Origin: Sphingobacterium athyrii
GTDB lineage: Bacteria; Bacteroidota; Bacteroidia; Sphingobacteriales; Sphingobacteriaceae
Direction: 5' to 3'
Assembly (NCBI RefSeq): GCF_003071065.1
Contig: NZ_QCXX01000007.1
Coordinates: 248,669-312,668, forward strand
Length of the DNA: 64,000 bases
Part shown: one piece after another, positions 55,586 through 64,000 of the stretch
How positions within the stretch are numbered: position 1 is the stretch's first letter
Layout of the letters: each line of letters begins with the position of its first letter
Notes under the pieces: generated by a model
Seen by the model: only the letters and a program-made list of their open reading frames with translations
What the model was told of the DNA's origin: nothing
Databases searched by the model: none
Translations under genes and position numbers: made by a program

Positions 55586-56197
55586 ATGGAAACAAACGAC
55601 AGAAATCAACTCGCAGTTATTGCTAAAGTTTTGGTCGGAAATCTTCAGGAGCAGGCTTTAACAGAGCCCCTGACAAGCCTACGCGAAAGTAGTCGGGAGT
55701 CCATCCTGCCAGACCTTTTTCAGTTTGTGGACAAATGGTCAAAAGTACCATTTCCAATTATGGTAGCGGAGCTCTGGGCAGACTTTACGAAGCTCATTTC
55801 CCTTCATTCCGAATGGGGTTTTGTGGTTATTGAAGGCGCATGTATTGCGGATATTCCGAGTTTTTACGCCGAAATCAATCGGGTTTATATGGCCGATGAA
55901 AATTGGAAAATTGGCAGTCTGGATGGTTTCGATGACCTGCTGTACGGTGGCTTTGGAAAAGTTCAGAACGCAAAAAAACATACAATCATTTGGAAAGACA
56001 TCGATCACAGCCGTGCGGCATTAGGAGTGACAACCACCCTCGCTTACTATCAGGAAAAACTCGCTGCTAATTCACCTTTCAATCAGACTTATTTCCAGCA
56101 AAGACTAAGTGATTTACAAGCTGGAAAAGGACAGACCTATTTTGATATCGTAGCGGAAATAATACAATCGCATCCAAAGATTGACTGGATTTACTAA
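55586..56197 (+). CDS. Barstar-like ribonuclease-inhibitor family protein
   Basis: From the ATG at 55586 the protein is 203 residues, soluble, without a signal peptide. A GTG at 55577 would add three. Residues about 75-125 resemble barstar: FVVIEGACIADIPSFYAEIN, then WKIGSLDGFDDLLYGGFG, which follows the barstar pattern of G-x-x-I, F-x-x-x-I/L and a LDA/LDG-F/L-x-D-x-L core. Barstar family proteins block secreted ribonucleases of the barnase type and act as immunity proteins. The N-terminal 70 residues are not explained by the domain. No ribonuclease toxin is nearby, so it is an orphan. The call is by pattern only. Confidence 0.6.
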   Translation: METNDRNQLAVIAKVLVGNLQEQALTEPLTSLRESSRESILPDLFQFVDKWSKVPFPIMVAELWADFTKLISLHSEWGFVVIEGACIADIPSFYAEINRVYMADENWKIGSLDGFDDLLYGGFGKVQNAKKHTIIWKDIDHSRAALGVTTTLAYYQEKLAANSPFNQTYFQQRLSDLQAGKGQTYFDIVAEIIQSHPKIDWIY

Positions 56198-56248
56198 AGG
56201 ATTTAAAGATTTCAAAATGTTATCTTTATTGAACCTAAACAGAATACC

Positions 56249-57334
56249 ATGAAACATATAGTAAAGATATTTTTTTTGTTGACGATGCTATTTCAGCATA
56301 TTGCTTATGCGAATAGTCCACTGAAAGTCGCTGTTGCGGGGCTCAATCACGACCATGTATATCTCCTGCTGAATTTATACAAAGAGAAAAAGGTGGAGAT
56401 TATTGGAATAGCAGAATCCAACAGCGTCCTGGCTGACAAGATTCAAGCGCAATACCATCTTCCGAAGTCCGTTTTTTTCCCAGATCTCTCTTCATTATTA
56501 AAAAGGGTAAAACCTGATGTGGTTCTTGCTTACAACCCCACCAATGAGCATATCAATGTAGCGGAAATCTGTCTGCCGCTCAAAATACCGGTCATGGTAG
56601 AGAAGCCAATGGCGACCACATTGGCTGATGCCAAACGTATCGCCACACTCTCCAGGGAAAACAAAACACCTTTTTTGGTCAATTATGAGACAACTTGGTA
56701 CAGGAGCAACCAGCAGCTCAAGCAATTGGTAGACCAAAATGCCGTGGGCCGTGTGACACGGATGATTGTAAAAGATGGGCATGAGGGGCCGAAGGAAATC
56801 GGATGTAGCAGTTATTTTCTCGATTGGCTGACGGATCCGCAAAAAAATGGTGGTGGTGCATTAATGGATTTCGGCTGTTATGGGGCGAATCTCATGACAT
56901 GGATCAAGAATGGCGAACGGCCTATTTCTGTCAGTGCCATTACACATCAATTGAAGCCCGAAGTTTATTCAAAAGTCGAAGATGATGCGACCATTATCTT
57001 AAAGTACCGCGATGGCAGTACTGGTATCATCCAGGCATCTTGGGCATGGCCTTACAGCGTAAAAGATCTTCAGGTATTTGGGACAAAAGCCCAGCTCTAT
57101 GCACAAAATGAGAAAAGGCTGGTAAAGTATACACAGCATAATGAGGAGCCGACAGTTATTCCAACGGATCAGCCTTATTTTGAAAACCATATCCAATATT
57201 TGGAACATGTTCTAAACCGAAAGCAGCTAGCTGAAGGCGATCTAGGTTCCATCACTAATAATGTGACGGTAGTTGAGATCCTGGAAGCGGCCAAGCGTTC
57301 CGCAAAAGAAGGAAGGACGGTAACATTAAATTGA
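56249..57334 (+). CDS. Gfo/Idh/MocA-type oxidoreductase with signal peptide
   Basis: The 361-residue protein begins with a hydrophobic export signal (about residues 1-22, ending near YANS), unusual because most Gfo/Idh/MocA enzymes are cytoplasmic. The nucleotide-binding fold follows: VAVAGLNHDH, in which the glycine-rich loop is reduced to GLNHDH, then IIGIAESN and DVVLAYNPTNEHINVAE, then the family motif VMVEKPMA. The second half has the expected ALMDFGCYGANLMTWI. The family oxidises or isomerises sugars with NAD(P), and exported members may carry a tightly bound cofactor. The substrate is unknown. It starts 51 bases after the barstar-like gene and may be co-transcribed. Confidence 0.87.
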   Translation: MKHIVKIFFLLTMLFQHIAYANSPLKVAVAGLNHDHVYLLLNLYKEKKVEIIGIAESNSVLADKIQAQYHLPKSVFFPDLSSLLKRVKPDVVLAYNPTNEHINVAEICLPLKIPVMVEKPMATTLADAKRIATLSRENKTPFLVNYETTWYRSNQQLKQLVDQNAVGRVTRMIVKDGHEGPKEIGCSSYFLDWLTDPQKNGGGALMDFGCYGANLMTWIKNGERPISVSAITHQLKPEVYSKVEDDATIILKYRDGSTGIIQASWAWPYSVKDLQVFGTKAQLYAQNEKRLVKYTQHNEEPTVIPTDQPYFENHIQYLEHVLNRKQLAEGDLGSITNNVTVVEILEAAKRSAKEGRTVTLN

Positions 57335-57340
57335 TCTTTA

Positions 57341-57385
57341 ATAGAAAAAGGTATATCAATAAGGAATCCACATACCTTTTTCTAT
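57341..57385. terminator. Terminator of the oxidoreductase gene
   Basis: ATAGAAAAAGGTAT pairs exactly with its complement at 57372-57385 around a 17-base loop; T-rich sequence lies in the second arm. It sits between convergent genes and may act on both strands. Confidence 0.7.
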
Positions 57386-57458
57386 ATTTACCAACATCGT
57401 TGACAAAGACATGTTGGATTTGTTTTGTCTTGTTCAATCTGAGTTCTGAAGTGAACCG

Positions 57459-58700
57459 TTAGGGATCCAGCGGCTCATCCGGATCAATTGTGAATGCTTC
57501 TTCTTTCGCCTGAAATTCGATGATAACATCCGAAATTCGTTTTCCAAGGCTGTAGGGTACATAACCCAATTCGCGGATACAACGGTCGACCATTTTTTCT
57601 ACAGCATCGATATGTGCCTTACTGCTGTTAACAATGGCAAATTTATCTTTAGGAAATCCATAGGTCAGTAGTATACGGGCAGTATTGCGCAGATTTGTTG
57701 TTGTATGGCGAGCATGCGGATCGATCAAGATCGCTTGTCCGGGAACTCCCATGACATTGATCAGGTACTTTTTCATCTCGATTGCCTCGATATAAGCCGT
57801 TTTATAGGGATGTACCTTTCCGCCGGAAAGTACAATAAAAGGGGCCAATTTTTCAAAATAACTACGGGCAGCCATGCGTGCACGTAACATTCCGCCCGGA
57901 CTGATCGGCTGTCCATAGCTTTCGGGGCCTGCCCCCAGCGTCAGCAACAGGCTGTAAGGATAGGCTGAAAAATCCGTCTTTTTCACTTGTTCAAACGCCT
58001 TTTTATTTTCCAGAGCCATCAGTGGCTCCAATTGCGCAGCATCCCAACGTTCATTGATCTCAAGCAGCCTTACCGCTGTCATCATGGTCATAAAAAGCGC
58101 CTCCTTAACAGTCGGAATATCTTTTAGCACATCCTGACGTACATCATCCAAAAGCTGAAAGTACGCCTTACGATTCACATCAAAAGAAATTGAATCAATC
58201 TTGGGATAGTTGGGCTTCTTGCCACCGGCATAGACATCAACAACATAGTTCATGGCACCAAAGTCCTGTAACAGCGCTTTCTTAAGATACATTTTTGCAG
58301 TCTCATCCCTTGGTATACCATAAGTCCTTGATGGCATCAATGTCGATTCAACCATTTCCTCCAATTTCCTGCTGCCTTTGATCTGACTGGAAATTTGTTC
58401 AGCCATGAGTTCGATCTCAGAATTTCTCCATTTAAAAGCTTCCAGAAAACAGCTGAGATCCGTGCAATGATCACTTCGCTTAAAACGGTCAAACCGCTGG
58501 TTCAACAATGCCGAAACAGCCTGGGACGCACAAAGCTGCTGTGTTAAGGCGGAATCCTTTAGCAACAGATAGCTTGCGTAATAATTTTTACGGATTACCC
58601 AGTCCTGAGGTCCAGCGGGATCCGGGAGCTGGCCTTTGGAAATATGCATTCCGCATATTCCCAAAGTCAACAAAAAGACCTTTTTAATGATACCTGTCAT
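57459..58700 (-). CDS. YdcF/DUF218-family protein with long N-terminal region, SusCD-linked
   Basis: The 413-residue protein has a signal peptide (to about residue 22). Its C-terminal part is a DUF218 domain: LLTLGAGPESYG, then PFIVLSGGKVHPYKTAYIEA and ILIDPHARHTTTNLRNTARI, the pattern of E. coli SanA, ElyC and YdcF. The N-terminal 230 residues are helical and unrelated to those proteins. DUF218 proteins are tied to envelope and peptidoglycan functions, but no reaction is established. It follows SusD by 11 bases, so it is the third gene of a SusC-SusD operon; the link to an imported substrate is inference. Confidence 0.82.
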   Translation of the reverse strand: MTGIIKKVFLLTLGICGMHISKGQLPDPAGPQDWVIRKNYYASYLLLKDSALTQQLCASQAVSALLNQRFDRFKRSDHCTDLSCFLEAFKWRNSEIELMAEQISSQIKGSRKLEEMVESTLMPSRTYGIPRDETAKMYLKKALLQDFGAMNYVVDVYAGGKKPNYPKIDSISFDVNRKAYFQLLDDVRQDVLKDIPTVKEALFMTMMTAVRLLEINERWDAAQLEPLMALENKKAFEQVKKTDFSAYPYSLLLTLGAGPESYGQPISPGGMLRARMAARSYFEKLAPFIVLSGGKVHPYKTAYIEAIEMKKYLINVMGVPGQAILIDPHARHTTTNLRNTARILLTYGFPKDKFAIVNSSKAHIDAVEKMVDRCIRELGYVPYSLGKRISDVIIEFQAKEEAFTIDPDEPLDP

Positions 58701-58711
58701 ATCCGATTCTA

Positions 58712-60232
58712 TTAATAACCCGGATTTTGATACATACGCTGTGGATCCAATTTATATTCATCGAAAGGAATTGGAAAATACCGATCCTTTGTGGATATAT
58801 TGGAGATTTTAGCGTTCCCATAATCCGCCTGGTTTTTAGTTTTAAAGTACGTAACCAATTCCTGCGGATTATAGTTCCGGATTAAATCAAACCAACGTTG
58901 ATTTTCGAAAGCCAGTTCCACACGGCGCTCGTGCAAGATCGCCTCCTTTAATGTCGGGTATTTTGTACGGTAGTCATTGCTTAACATTGAGGCTGCATAA
59001 GAAGGCAGGCCAGCACGTTCGCGCACCTGATCCAATAGCGCAATAGCCTCAGCTTCTTTACCCAGATGGTATTTTGTTTCGGCCAATAATAACATCACAT
59101 CGGCATAACGGATCAAGATCCAGTCATTACCTCCCCATCCGTTGGTTCCAGCCTCTGCACTACTGTCCCTAAATTTAGTCACAAACCAGTCATTTACTTT
59201 CGCATCCGGTGCAAATTTGACCGAAAAATCTTTCCGGATATCATTTGGTTCATAATCCTTGATGAGATCTAATTTTACAACTTCTCCCGCTCCTGTTGAA
59301 GTAAATCGCGAATTAATAGACTCTCCTCTAGCCTGATAGTTACGCGCGATGCTTGAACTATAATTTTGATCACCCTGTAGGTACTGAATCTGAAAAACCA
59401 ATTCTTTACAAGCCATCTTTTGTTTCACATCAAAAACCTCTGTATAAGGGATTTCTTTTAGTTGACCAAAGGTCCGCATCCCATAAGAAGCATTGAGATA
59501 CTGTTCTGCTTTAACCAGGTTTTCCGTTGCACCTGTGGGTTGTGTGGCTGCTAAAGTTAAATATACCTGTCCTAGAATAGCATTCACTGCTGCTTTTGAT
59601 GTACGCCCCACGGCATACTCATGCTGCGTATTGGGCAAATCACTTGTTAGGGCTTCGGTAAGATCCTTAATAATCTGTTCATAAATAACCGATTCCTTCT
59701 GACGAAACGCCAGTTCATTTGCCTGCTCTTTGTTTATTACCTGGACGGTTGCCATGGGAATATCACCGAATTTACGCACCATATGGAACAGCAATAAGGC
59801 ACGGACAAATTTTGTTTCGGCCATGTAACGTTGTTTTAGCGCCTCACTTGAAAAAGAGACTTCGTCAATATGAGTTAAGATAACATTACAACGACTAATC
59901 CCAGCATACATTGCAGCCCAATGTGTTTTCAGATAGGTGTTGCTCGGCAATAACGAAAAGTCATTGAACTGGAATGGCTCTCCGGCATTTGACTGGTTAT
60001 CATTTCGCCCGGTATTATCCGAGCGTTCTTCATTATAGAGGGTACTACCTTCACCAATTGTGTTACCTGAACGTAACGTTTGATAAAGGCCATTAACAGC
60101 TAATAATACGTCGTTTTCAGATTTAAAGTAATCATCAATCTGTACTGCATTAGGATCTTTCTGGTTTAGAAAATCTTTGCTGCATGAAGACATAGTAAAC
60201 AACACAAGCGGTAATAAATATCTTTTTTTCAT
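58712..60232 (-). CDS. SusD-like surface lipoprotein, classic type
   Basis: The 506-residue protein has a lipoprotein signal ending in TMSSC followed by SKDFLNQKDPNAVQIDDYF and LLAVNGLYQTLR, the classic SusD/RagB start. The C-terminal part has LIRYADVMLLLAETKYHLG and LHERRVELAFENQRWFDLIR, the TPR-bearing SusD core. It differs from the other three SusD proteins of the window, which belong to the type 2 group. It lies 72 bases after its SusC. Confidence 0.95.
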   Translation of the reverse strand: MKKRYLLPLVLFTMSSCSKDFLNQKDPNAVQIDDYFKSENDVLLAVNGLYQTLRSGNTIGEGSTLYNEERSDNTGRNDNQSNAGEPFQFNDFSLLPSNTYLKTHWAAMYAGISRCNVILTHIDEVSFSSEALKQRYMAETKFVRALLLFHMVRKFGDIPMATVQVINKEQANELAFRQKESVIYEQIIKDLTEALTSDLPNTQHEYAVGRTSKAAVNAILGQVYLTLAATQPTGATENLVKAEQYLNASYGMRTFGQLKEIPYTEVFDVKQKMACKELVFQIQYLQGDQNYSSSIARNYQARGESINSRFTSTGAGEVVKLDLIKDYEPNDIRKDFSVKFAPDAKVNDWFVTKFRDSSAEAGTNGWGGNDWILIRYADVMLLLAETKYHLGKEAEAIALLDQVRERAGLPSYAASMLSNDYRTKYPTLKEAILHERRVELAFENQRWFDLIRNYNPQELVTYFKTKNQADYGNAKISNISTKDRYFPIPFDEYKLDPQRMYQNPGY

Positions 60233-60304
60233 TGAATTATTTTTTTATTAGTGTGGCCATTCGATATGTTGTAAAAAATCATAACGGCCTTATGAACATG
60301 AAGA

Positions 60305-63300
60305 TTAGAAAGTTACTTTTACACCGAGATTATAGGATCTGACCAATGGGTACAGTCCATAATCGACACCCGGAGTTAGGTTTCCCCGTTGGTTATAATC
60401 CGGTTCGGGATTATAGCCTTTGTATTTGGAGATCGTAAAAGGATTGTCCACCGTTGCATACACCCGTATTCCGGATAAACTCAATTTTTCAGCGATGTTT
60501 TTTGGCATATTATACCCCAGGGCAATATTGGTCATCCGTAAAAACGAACCATCCTGAAGATAGAAATCCGACAGACGCGTACTGTTACTTTGTGTGCCAC
60601 CACGAGAAGCACGGTACACCTTGCCGTTACCCGGGTTTTGTGCCGAGCGGTAACGTTGAGCAACATCGGCATACTGATTGCCTGAACCTTCCATGTTATA
60701 GAGGTAGTAATCATAGCCATCCAGTACTTTGTTGCCTTGTGATCCATTGAAAGATGCACGTAAATCAAATTCTCTGTAGCGCGTACTCAACGCAAAGCCA
60801 TAGGTAAAATTCGGATGGGGATTACCGATCACCCGTTTGTCTGCATCATTAACAATACCGTTTCCATCAACGTCCTCAAAATAAAGGTCTCCGGGTTGCA
60901 GCGGCGTAGATGAAGCTGCTGATGGCGCTACTGTTTTGTAATTTTCCTCCGTTGCCACGCCAAGAACTTTAAAGCCATAGAACATACCGATTGGACTTCC
61001 TTCTTGTGTGATATGGGTCAGATAGGAACGTTCTGCTCCATTGGTTAGGATCGTCGATGATCCCCCCAGATCCAATACCTTATTGCGGTTGACATTAATA
61101 TTTCCACTGATGCCCAATTCAAAGTCACTTTTACGGATCAATGTTGCGTCCACTTGTAGATCAAATCCTTTATTTTGCACCTTAGAATTTGGCAAATTTG
61201 TCAAGATTGTCGTTGATCCAGATACTGCAGAAATTGGTTGATCAAACAATAAATTAAAAGAGCGGCTCAGATAAAAATTGGCCATGATATTCAAGCGACC
61301 TTTCAACAAACCAAGGTCAAGACCCGCATTGTATTGCGAGGTTGTTTCCCAGCTTAGATTGGGATCAAATACATCACCTGAGGTATAACCGGTTTTTACA
61401 TCATTCCCGATAATAACACCTGCCGGCGAGTTAAAGACCGAGACTGAACGATATTCTTTGATATTGTTATTACCGCTACGACCCCAACTCGCCCGCAACT
61501 TTAACGTCGACTGCTGTCCTAACCAATCCGTGTAAAAGTCTTCTTTAGAAATTGTCCAGCCTCCAGAAACAGAGGGAAAGGTTGCCCATTTATTATTCGG
61601 ACCAAAGCGCGAAGAACCGTCCGTACGGATGGAAGCTGAAAGGAAATATTTCGAATCAAAATTATAGTTTACCCTGCTGAAATACGATTGAAGCGTTGTT
61701 ATACGTTTAAAAGTATCATCTTTCAACAATTGGAAATTAGATGGATTAGCCCCTTTATCCGTAATTTCGCCTATAGCATCATTACTGAAGCCGTTGGCTC
61801 TGACTCCTTGATAGTCATAGTCGGTGCGCTGTGCAGAATATCCTAAGAGTGCTGAGATCTGATGTTTCCCACCAAAAGTTTTATTGTAATTCAACGTTGT
61901 TTCCAGCAACTTATCCAGTTCATTTTTTGTTTTGGCGTCTGCGTAAGCTGCAGTAATAGCCTCAGGAGAATAAGGTCTTTTATCACCATTTGAAATACTT
62001 GTTGGGCGGTAATAATCGTACTTTTCATCGTAGGTAGATAAACCGCCATTTACTTTTAAGTTCAGTCCATCAATAATTTTAAAATCGGCGAAGGCATTAT
62101 ACAAACCTCTTTTTCCACGGCGGTTATTTTTGATCTTGGTAACATAAGCCAAAGGGTTTTCAGGGTTTTGTATACCAAAACTACCAGCGGATAACTCGCC
62201 CATTAAGAATTGTGCATACGTACCATCCTCGTTATAGACAGGCAATGTTGGAAGATAGATCAGGGCCGCCATAGAAGGGCTACGGTCGTACCTTCCCGTG
62301 GTCACTTCATTGTTGTCGTTGTAAGTAAAGGAAACATTGGCGCCCACCGTCAATCTTTCGTTAACTTTGCTATCTATATTGGCGCGGAAGTTAAATGTCT
62401 TTTGATCCGTGCCCAACATAATACCCTGCTGATTCTGATACGAACCGCTTAAAAAATATCTGTTTTTTTCATTGCCTCCGTAGGTTGACAAGTTATGCCT
62501 TTGAAAAGGAGCATTACGGTATAACGCGTCCTGCCAATCGGTGTCGTATTTTGATTTTTTTGCCGTACCTGTTGCAAAATCATAATATTCTTCTGGAATA
62601 CTGACCGAACCTGCATTTCCCACATTCGCTACACGAGTTTTGTTATCATCAAGACGCTTACTATCGGTCCATGCAATTCCTTTTGCTGCCAAAAGATCTC
62701 TATAAGAATTATTACGACCATCAATCAAAAGGTCGATAAACTGTTCTGCATTCAAAACATCAATTTTTTTGGAGAGCTGACCAAAGCCACCCAGCACTTC
62801 ATAATCCACATTGTTTTTACTTTCTTTACCGCGCTTTGTCGTGATCAATACCACACCGCCTGCCGCACGGGATCCATAGATGGCAGCGGATGCCGCATCT
62901 TTAAGGATATCTATAGATTCAATATCATTGGGATTAATATTTAAATTATTTCCAGCGGGATAACCATCGATGACGTAAAGAGGATCCGAGCCAGCATTAA
63001 TGGACCCCATACCGCGTACGCGGATCTTGGTTCCGTCATAAGGGGCACCGCTTGTTTGCATGACCTGTACGCCGGCTACTTTACCAACTAAAGCCTGGGA
63101 TAGTTTTGGTGCACTGAGGTTTAATTCTTCAGCCTTCACACTTGCAATGGCACCAGTAACATCAGATTTTCGTATTCTCTGGTAACCGATTGAAATCGTC
63201 ACCTCTTCAAGCGTGTTTTCACTAGTTTGTAGTGCGAAGACCTGCCCCTTGGATTGCCCAACTGCCTGTACAAGGCTACTAAATCCCACATAGGAAATAC

Positions 63301-63556
63301 TGAGTTGATCACCGATCTGTGCGTCAATCTGAAAGTTTCCCTGCTCATCAGACTGAGCTGATTTTTTTGTTTTTAGATTTAGGATCGTTGCTCCCGAAAT
63401 TGCATTTCCCTGTGCATCGACCACACGGCCTCTAATTGGACTCTGCATTATCAGGAACTGCGGTTCAGTTAGGGAGAGCGGTTTGGCTTGAACAGCGGAT
63501 GAGCTTGCTGCAATGGCACATAACAACCAAAAGACATTGTTGGTTTTAATTTTCAT
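60305..63556 (-). CDS. SusC/RagA-family TonB-dependent transporter of the DUF218-linked operon
   Basis: The 1083-residue protein has a signal peptide ending at AVQAK, a carboxypeptidase-regulatory-like domain (IRGRVVDAQGNAISGATIL), a plug (IRVRGMGSINAGSDPLYVID, then ILKDAASAAIYGSRAAGGV) and a barrel ending in VKVTF. It lacks the STN domain seen in the SusC at 44619. It is the first gene of the SusC-SusD-DUF218 operon. No regulator gene is adjacent within the window, and the promoter is not clear. Confidence 0.95.
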   Translation of the reverse strand: MKIKTNNVFWLLCAIAASSSAVQAKPLSLTEPQFLIMQSPIRGRVVDAQGNAISGATILNLKTKKSAQSDEQGNFQIDAQIGDQLSISYVGFSSLVQAVGQSKGQVFALQTSENTLEEVTISIGYQRIRKSDVTGAIASVKAEELNLSAPKLSQALVGKVAGVQVMQTSGAPYDGTKIRVRGMGSINAGSDPLYVIDGYPAGNNLNINPNDIESIDILKDAASAAIYGSRAAGGVVLITTKRGKESKNNVDYEVLGGFGQLSKKIDVLNAEQFIDLLIDGRNNSYRDLLAAKGIAWTDSKRLDDNKTRVANVGNAGSVSIPEEYYDFATGTAKKSKYDTDWQDALYRNAPFQRHNLSTYGGNEKNRYFLSGSYQNQQGIMLGTDQKTFNFRANIDSKVNERLTVGANVSFTYNDNNEVTTGRYDRSPSMAALIYLPTLPVYNEDGTYAQFLMGELSAGSFGIQNPENPLAYVTKIKNNRRGKRGLYNAFADFKIIDGLNLKVNGGLSTYDEKYDYYRPTSISNGDKRPYSPEAITAAYADAKTKNELDKLLETTLNYNKTFGGKHQISALLGYSAQRTDYDYQGVRANGFSNDAIGEITDKGANPSNFQLLKDDTFKRITTLQSYFSRVNYNFDSKYFLSASIRTDGSSRFGPNNKWATFPSVSGGWTISKEDFYTDWLGQQSTLKLRASWGRSGNNNIKEYRSVSVFNSPAGVIIGNDVKTGYTSGDVFDPNLSWETTSQYNAGLDLGLLKGRLNIMANFYLSRSFNLLFDQPISAVSGSTTILTNLPNSKVQNKGFDLQVDATLIRKSDFELGISGNINVNRNKVLDLGGSSTILTNGAERSYLTHITQEGSPIGMFYGFKVLGVATEENYKTVAPSAASSTPLQPGDLYFEDVDGNGIVNDADKRVIGNPHPNFTYGFALSTRYREFDLRASFNGSQGNKVLDGYDYYLYNMEGSGNQYADVAQRYRSAQNPGNGKVYRASRGGTQSNSTRLSDFYLQDGSFLRMTNIALGYNMPKNIAEKLSLSGIRVYATVDNPFTISKYKGYNPEPDYNQRGNLTPGVDYGLYPLVRSYNLGVKVTF

Positions 63557-63694
63557 AAGTAGTGCATTTGATTTACGGGTACAAGGTTACAAATGCAATA
63601 TGAAGGTAGTGTCAATTAAAGGTTAATAGTTTTTAACTAAACCGAGTTAGCAAACAATATAAACTTAACAATAGGATAACAATAATGAAAGCAG

Positions 63695-64000
63695 TTAGCT
63701 CCTCTTCTTAGCGAAGCGCGCGCGAAGCAACAACCGCAACAGTATATACATGACTACTGCAAAAGGGACATTACCGATCAGTTTGGGTGGTTCAAAATTT
63801 TCGAAGCTGGCATATTCATCGCTTTCGACATTGTAGCCTGTCCCGCTTGAATAAAATTCCCAAGGAAATCCTATTGTTAACTTGCCATCCACAGGTTGGT
63901 CATTCTGATAAGAAATGACAGTCAAAATAGCAAAAATACAAATGGTACCAGCCACTCCTTTCAAAATGGTTGGTACCATTAATGTTCTATTGCTAGGAAT
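63695..64000 (-). CDS. Small membrane protein, unrecognised, probably cut by right edge
   Basis: A reading frame with a possible start at 63979 gives 94 residues, with a helix near the start (GVAGTICIFAILTVISY) and another near the end (VPFAVVMYILLRLLL), then a basic tail. The frame stays open upstream to the window edge and adds PSNRTL before that methionine, so the real start may be outside. The soluble middle contains GFPWEFYSSGTGYN and is acidic. I do not recognise the family. Confidence 0.5.
   Translation of the reverse strand: MPSNRTLMVPTILKGVAGTICIFAILTVISYQNDQPVDGKLTIGFPWEFYSSGTGYNVESDEYASFENFEPPKLIGNVPFAVVMYILLRLLLRARFAKKRS

Noticed and set aside
1..64000. CRISPR array, tRNA, rRNA, integrase, transposase or attachment site
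   Set aside because: No regularly spaced repeats, cloverleaf-like sequence, ribosomal RNA sequence or mobile-element protein motif was seen on reading the window by eye.

Overview
The window looks like a chromosomal segment of a Bacteroidota bacterium, most likely Sphingobacterium or a close relative in the Sphingobacteriaceae. The grounds are an alternative complex III (Act) operon running into cytochrome oxidase genes, four SusC/SusD pairs, sparse Shine-Dalgarno sequences, and promoters with the Bacteroidota -7 element TAnnTTTG. I could run no database search, so the taxonomy and family names rest on recognised motifs.

Positions 1-12.6 kb (minus strand) hold one respiratory operon in the order actA-actB-actC-actD-actE-actF-ctaC-ctaD. 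It encodes a quinol-oxidising complex that passes electrons to an aa3-type oxidase. A hairpin follows ctaD, and beyond it lies heme A synthase, cut by the left edge. Positions 12.9-21 kb are mostly housekeeping: msrB, a LacI regulator divergent from a GH92 mannosidase, a DUF493 protein, a small secreted TonB_C-like protein, pnp and rpsO. pnp and rpsO have clear Bacteroidota promoters and are separated by about 720 bases without a convincing gene.

Positions 21-40 kb look like a glycan-utilisation region. A membrane acyltransferase of the DUF5009/HGSNAT type is followed by two tandem ROK regulator-SusC-SusD operons, then a GH29 alpha-L-fucosidase, a BNR-repeat lipoprotein and a GH3 glycosidase. 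Each ROK operon starts with a long AT-rich palindrome abutting a promoter of the same design. This suggests a duplicated, self-regulated transport module, and it is the most distinctive signal in the window.

Positions 40.6-50.1 kb (minus strand) form an ECF sigma-FecR-SusC(with STN domain)-SusD unit followed by a purple-acid-phosphatase-like enzyme and a glycerophosphodiester phosphodiesterase. This is a trans-envelope signalling system whose cargo genes point to phosphoester substrates. A 25-codon ORF sits between the last gene and the terminator.

Positions 50.4-64 kb hold a lone TonB-dependent receptor, a PL8 chondroitin/hyaluronan lyase with intact catalytic residues beside a wrecked sulfatase gene, an orphan barstar-like protein, an exported Gfo/Idh/MocA-type protein, a fourth SusC-SusD pair with a YdcF/DUF218 protein, and a small membrane protein that probably runs off the right edge. 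No rRNA, tRNA, CRISPR array, intact insertion sequence or prophage was seen.
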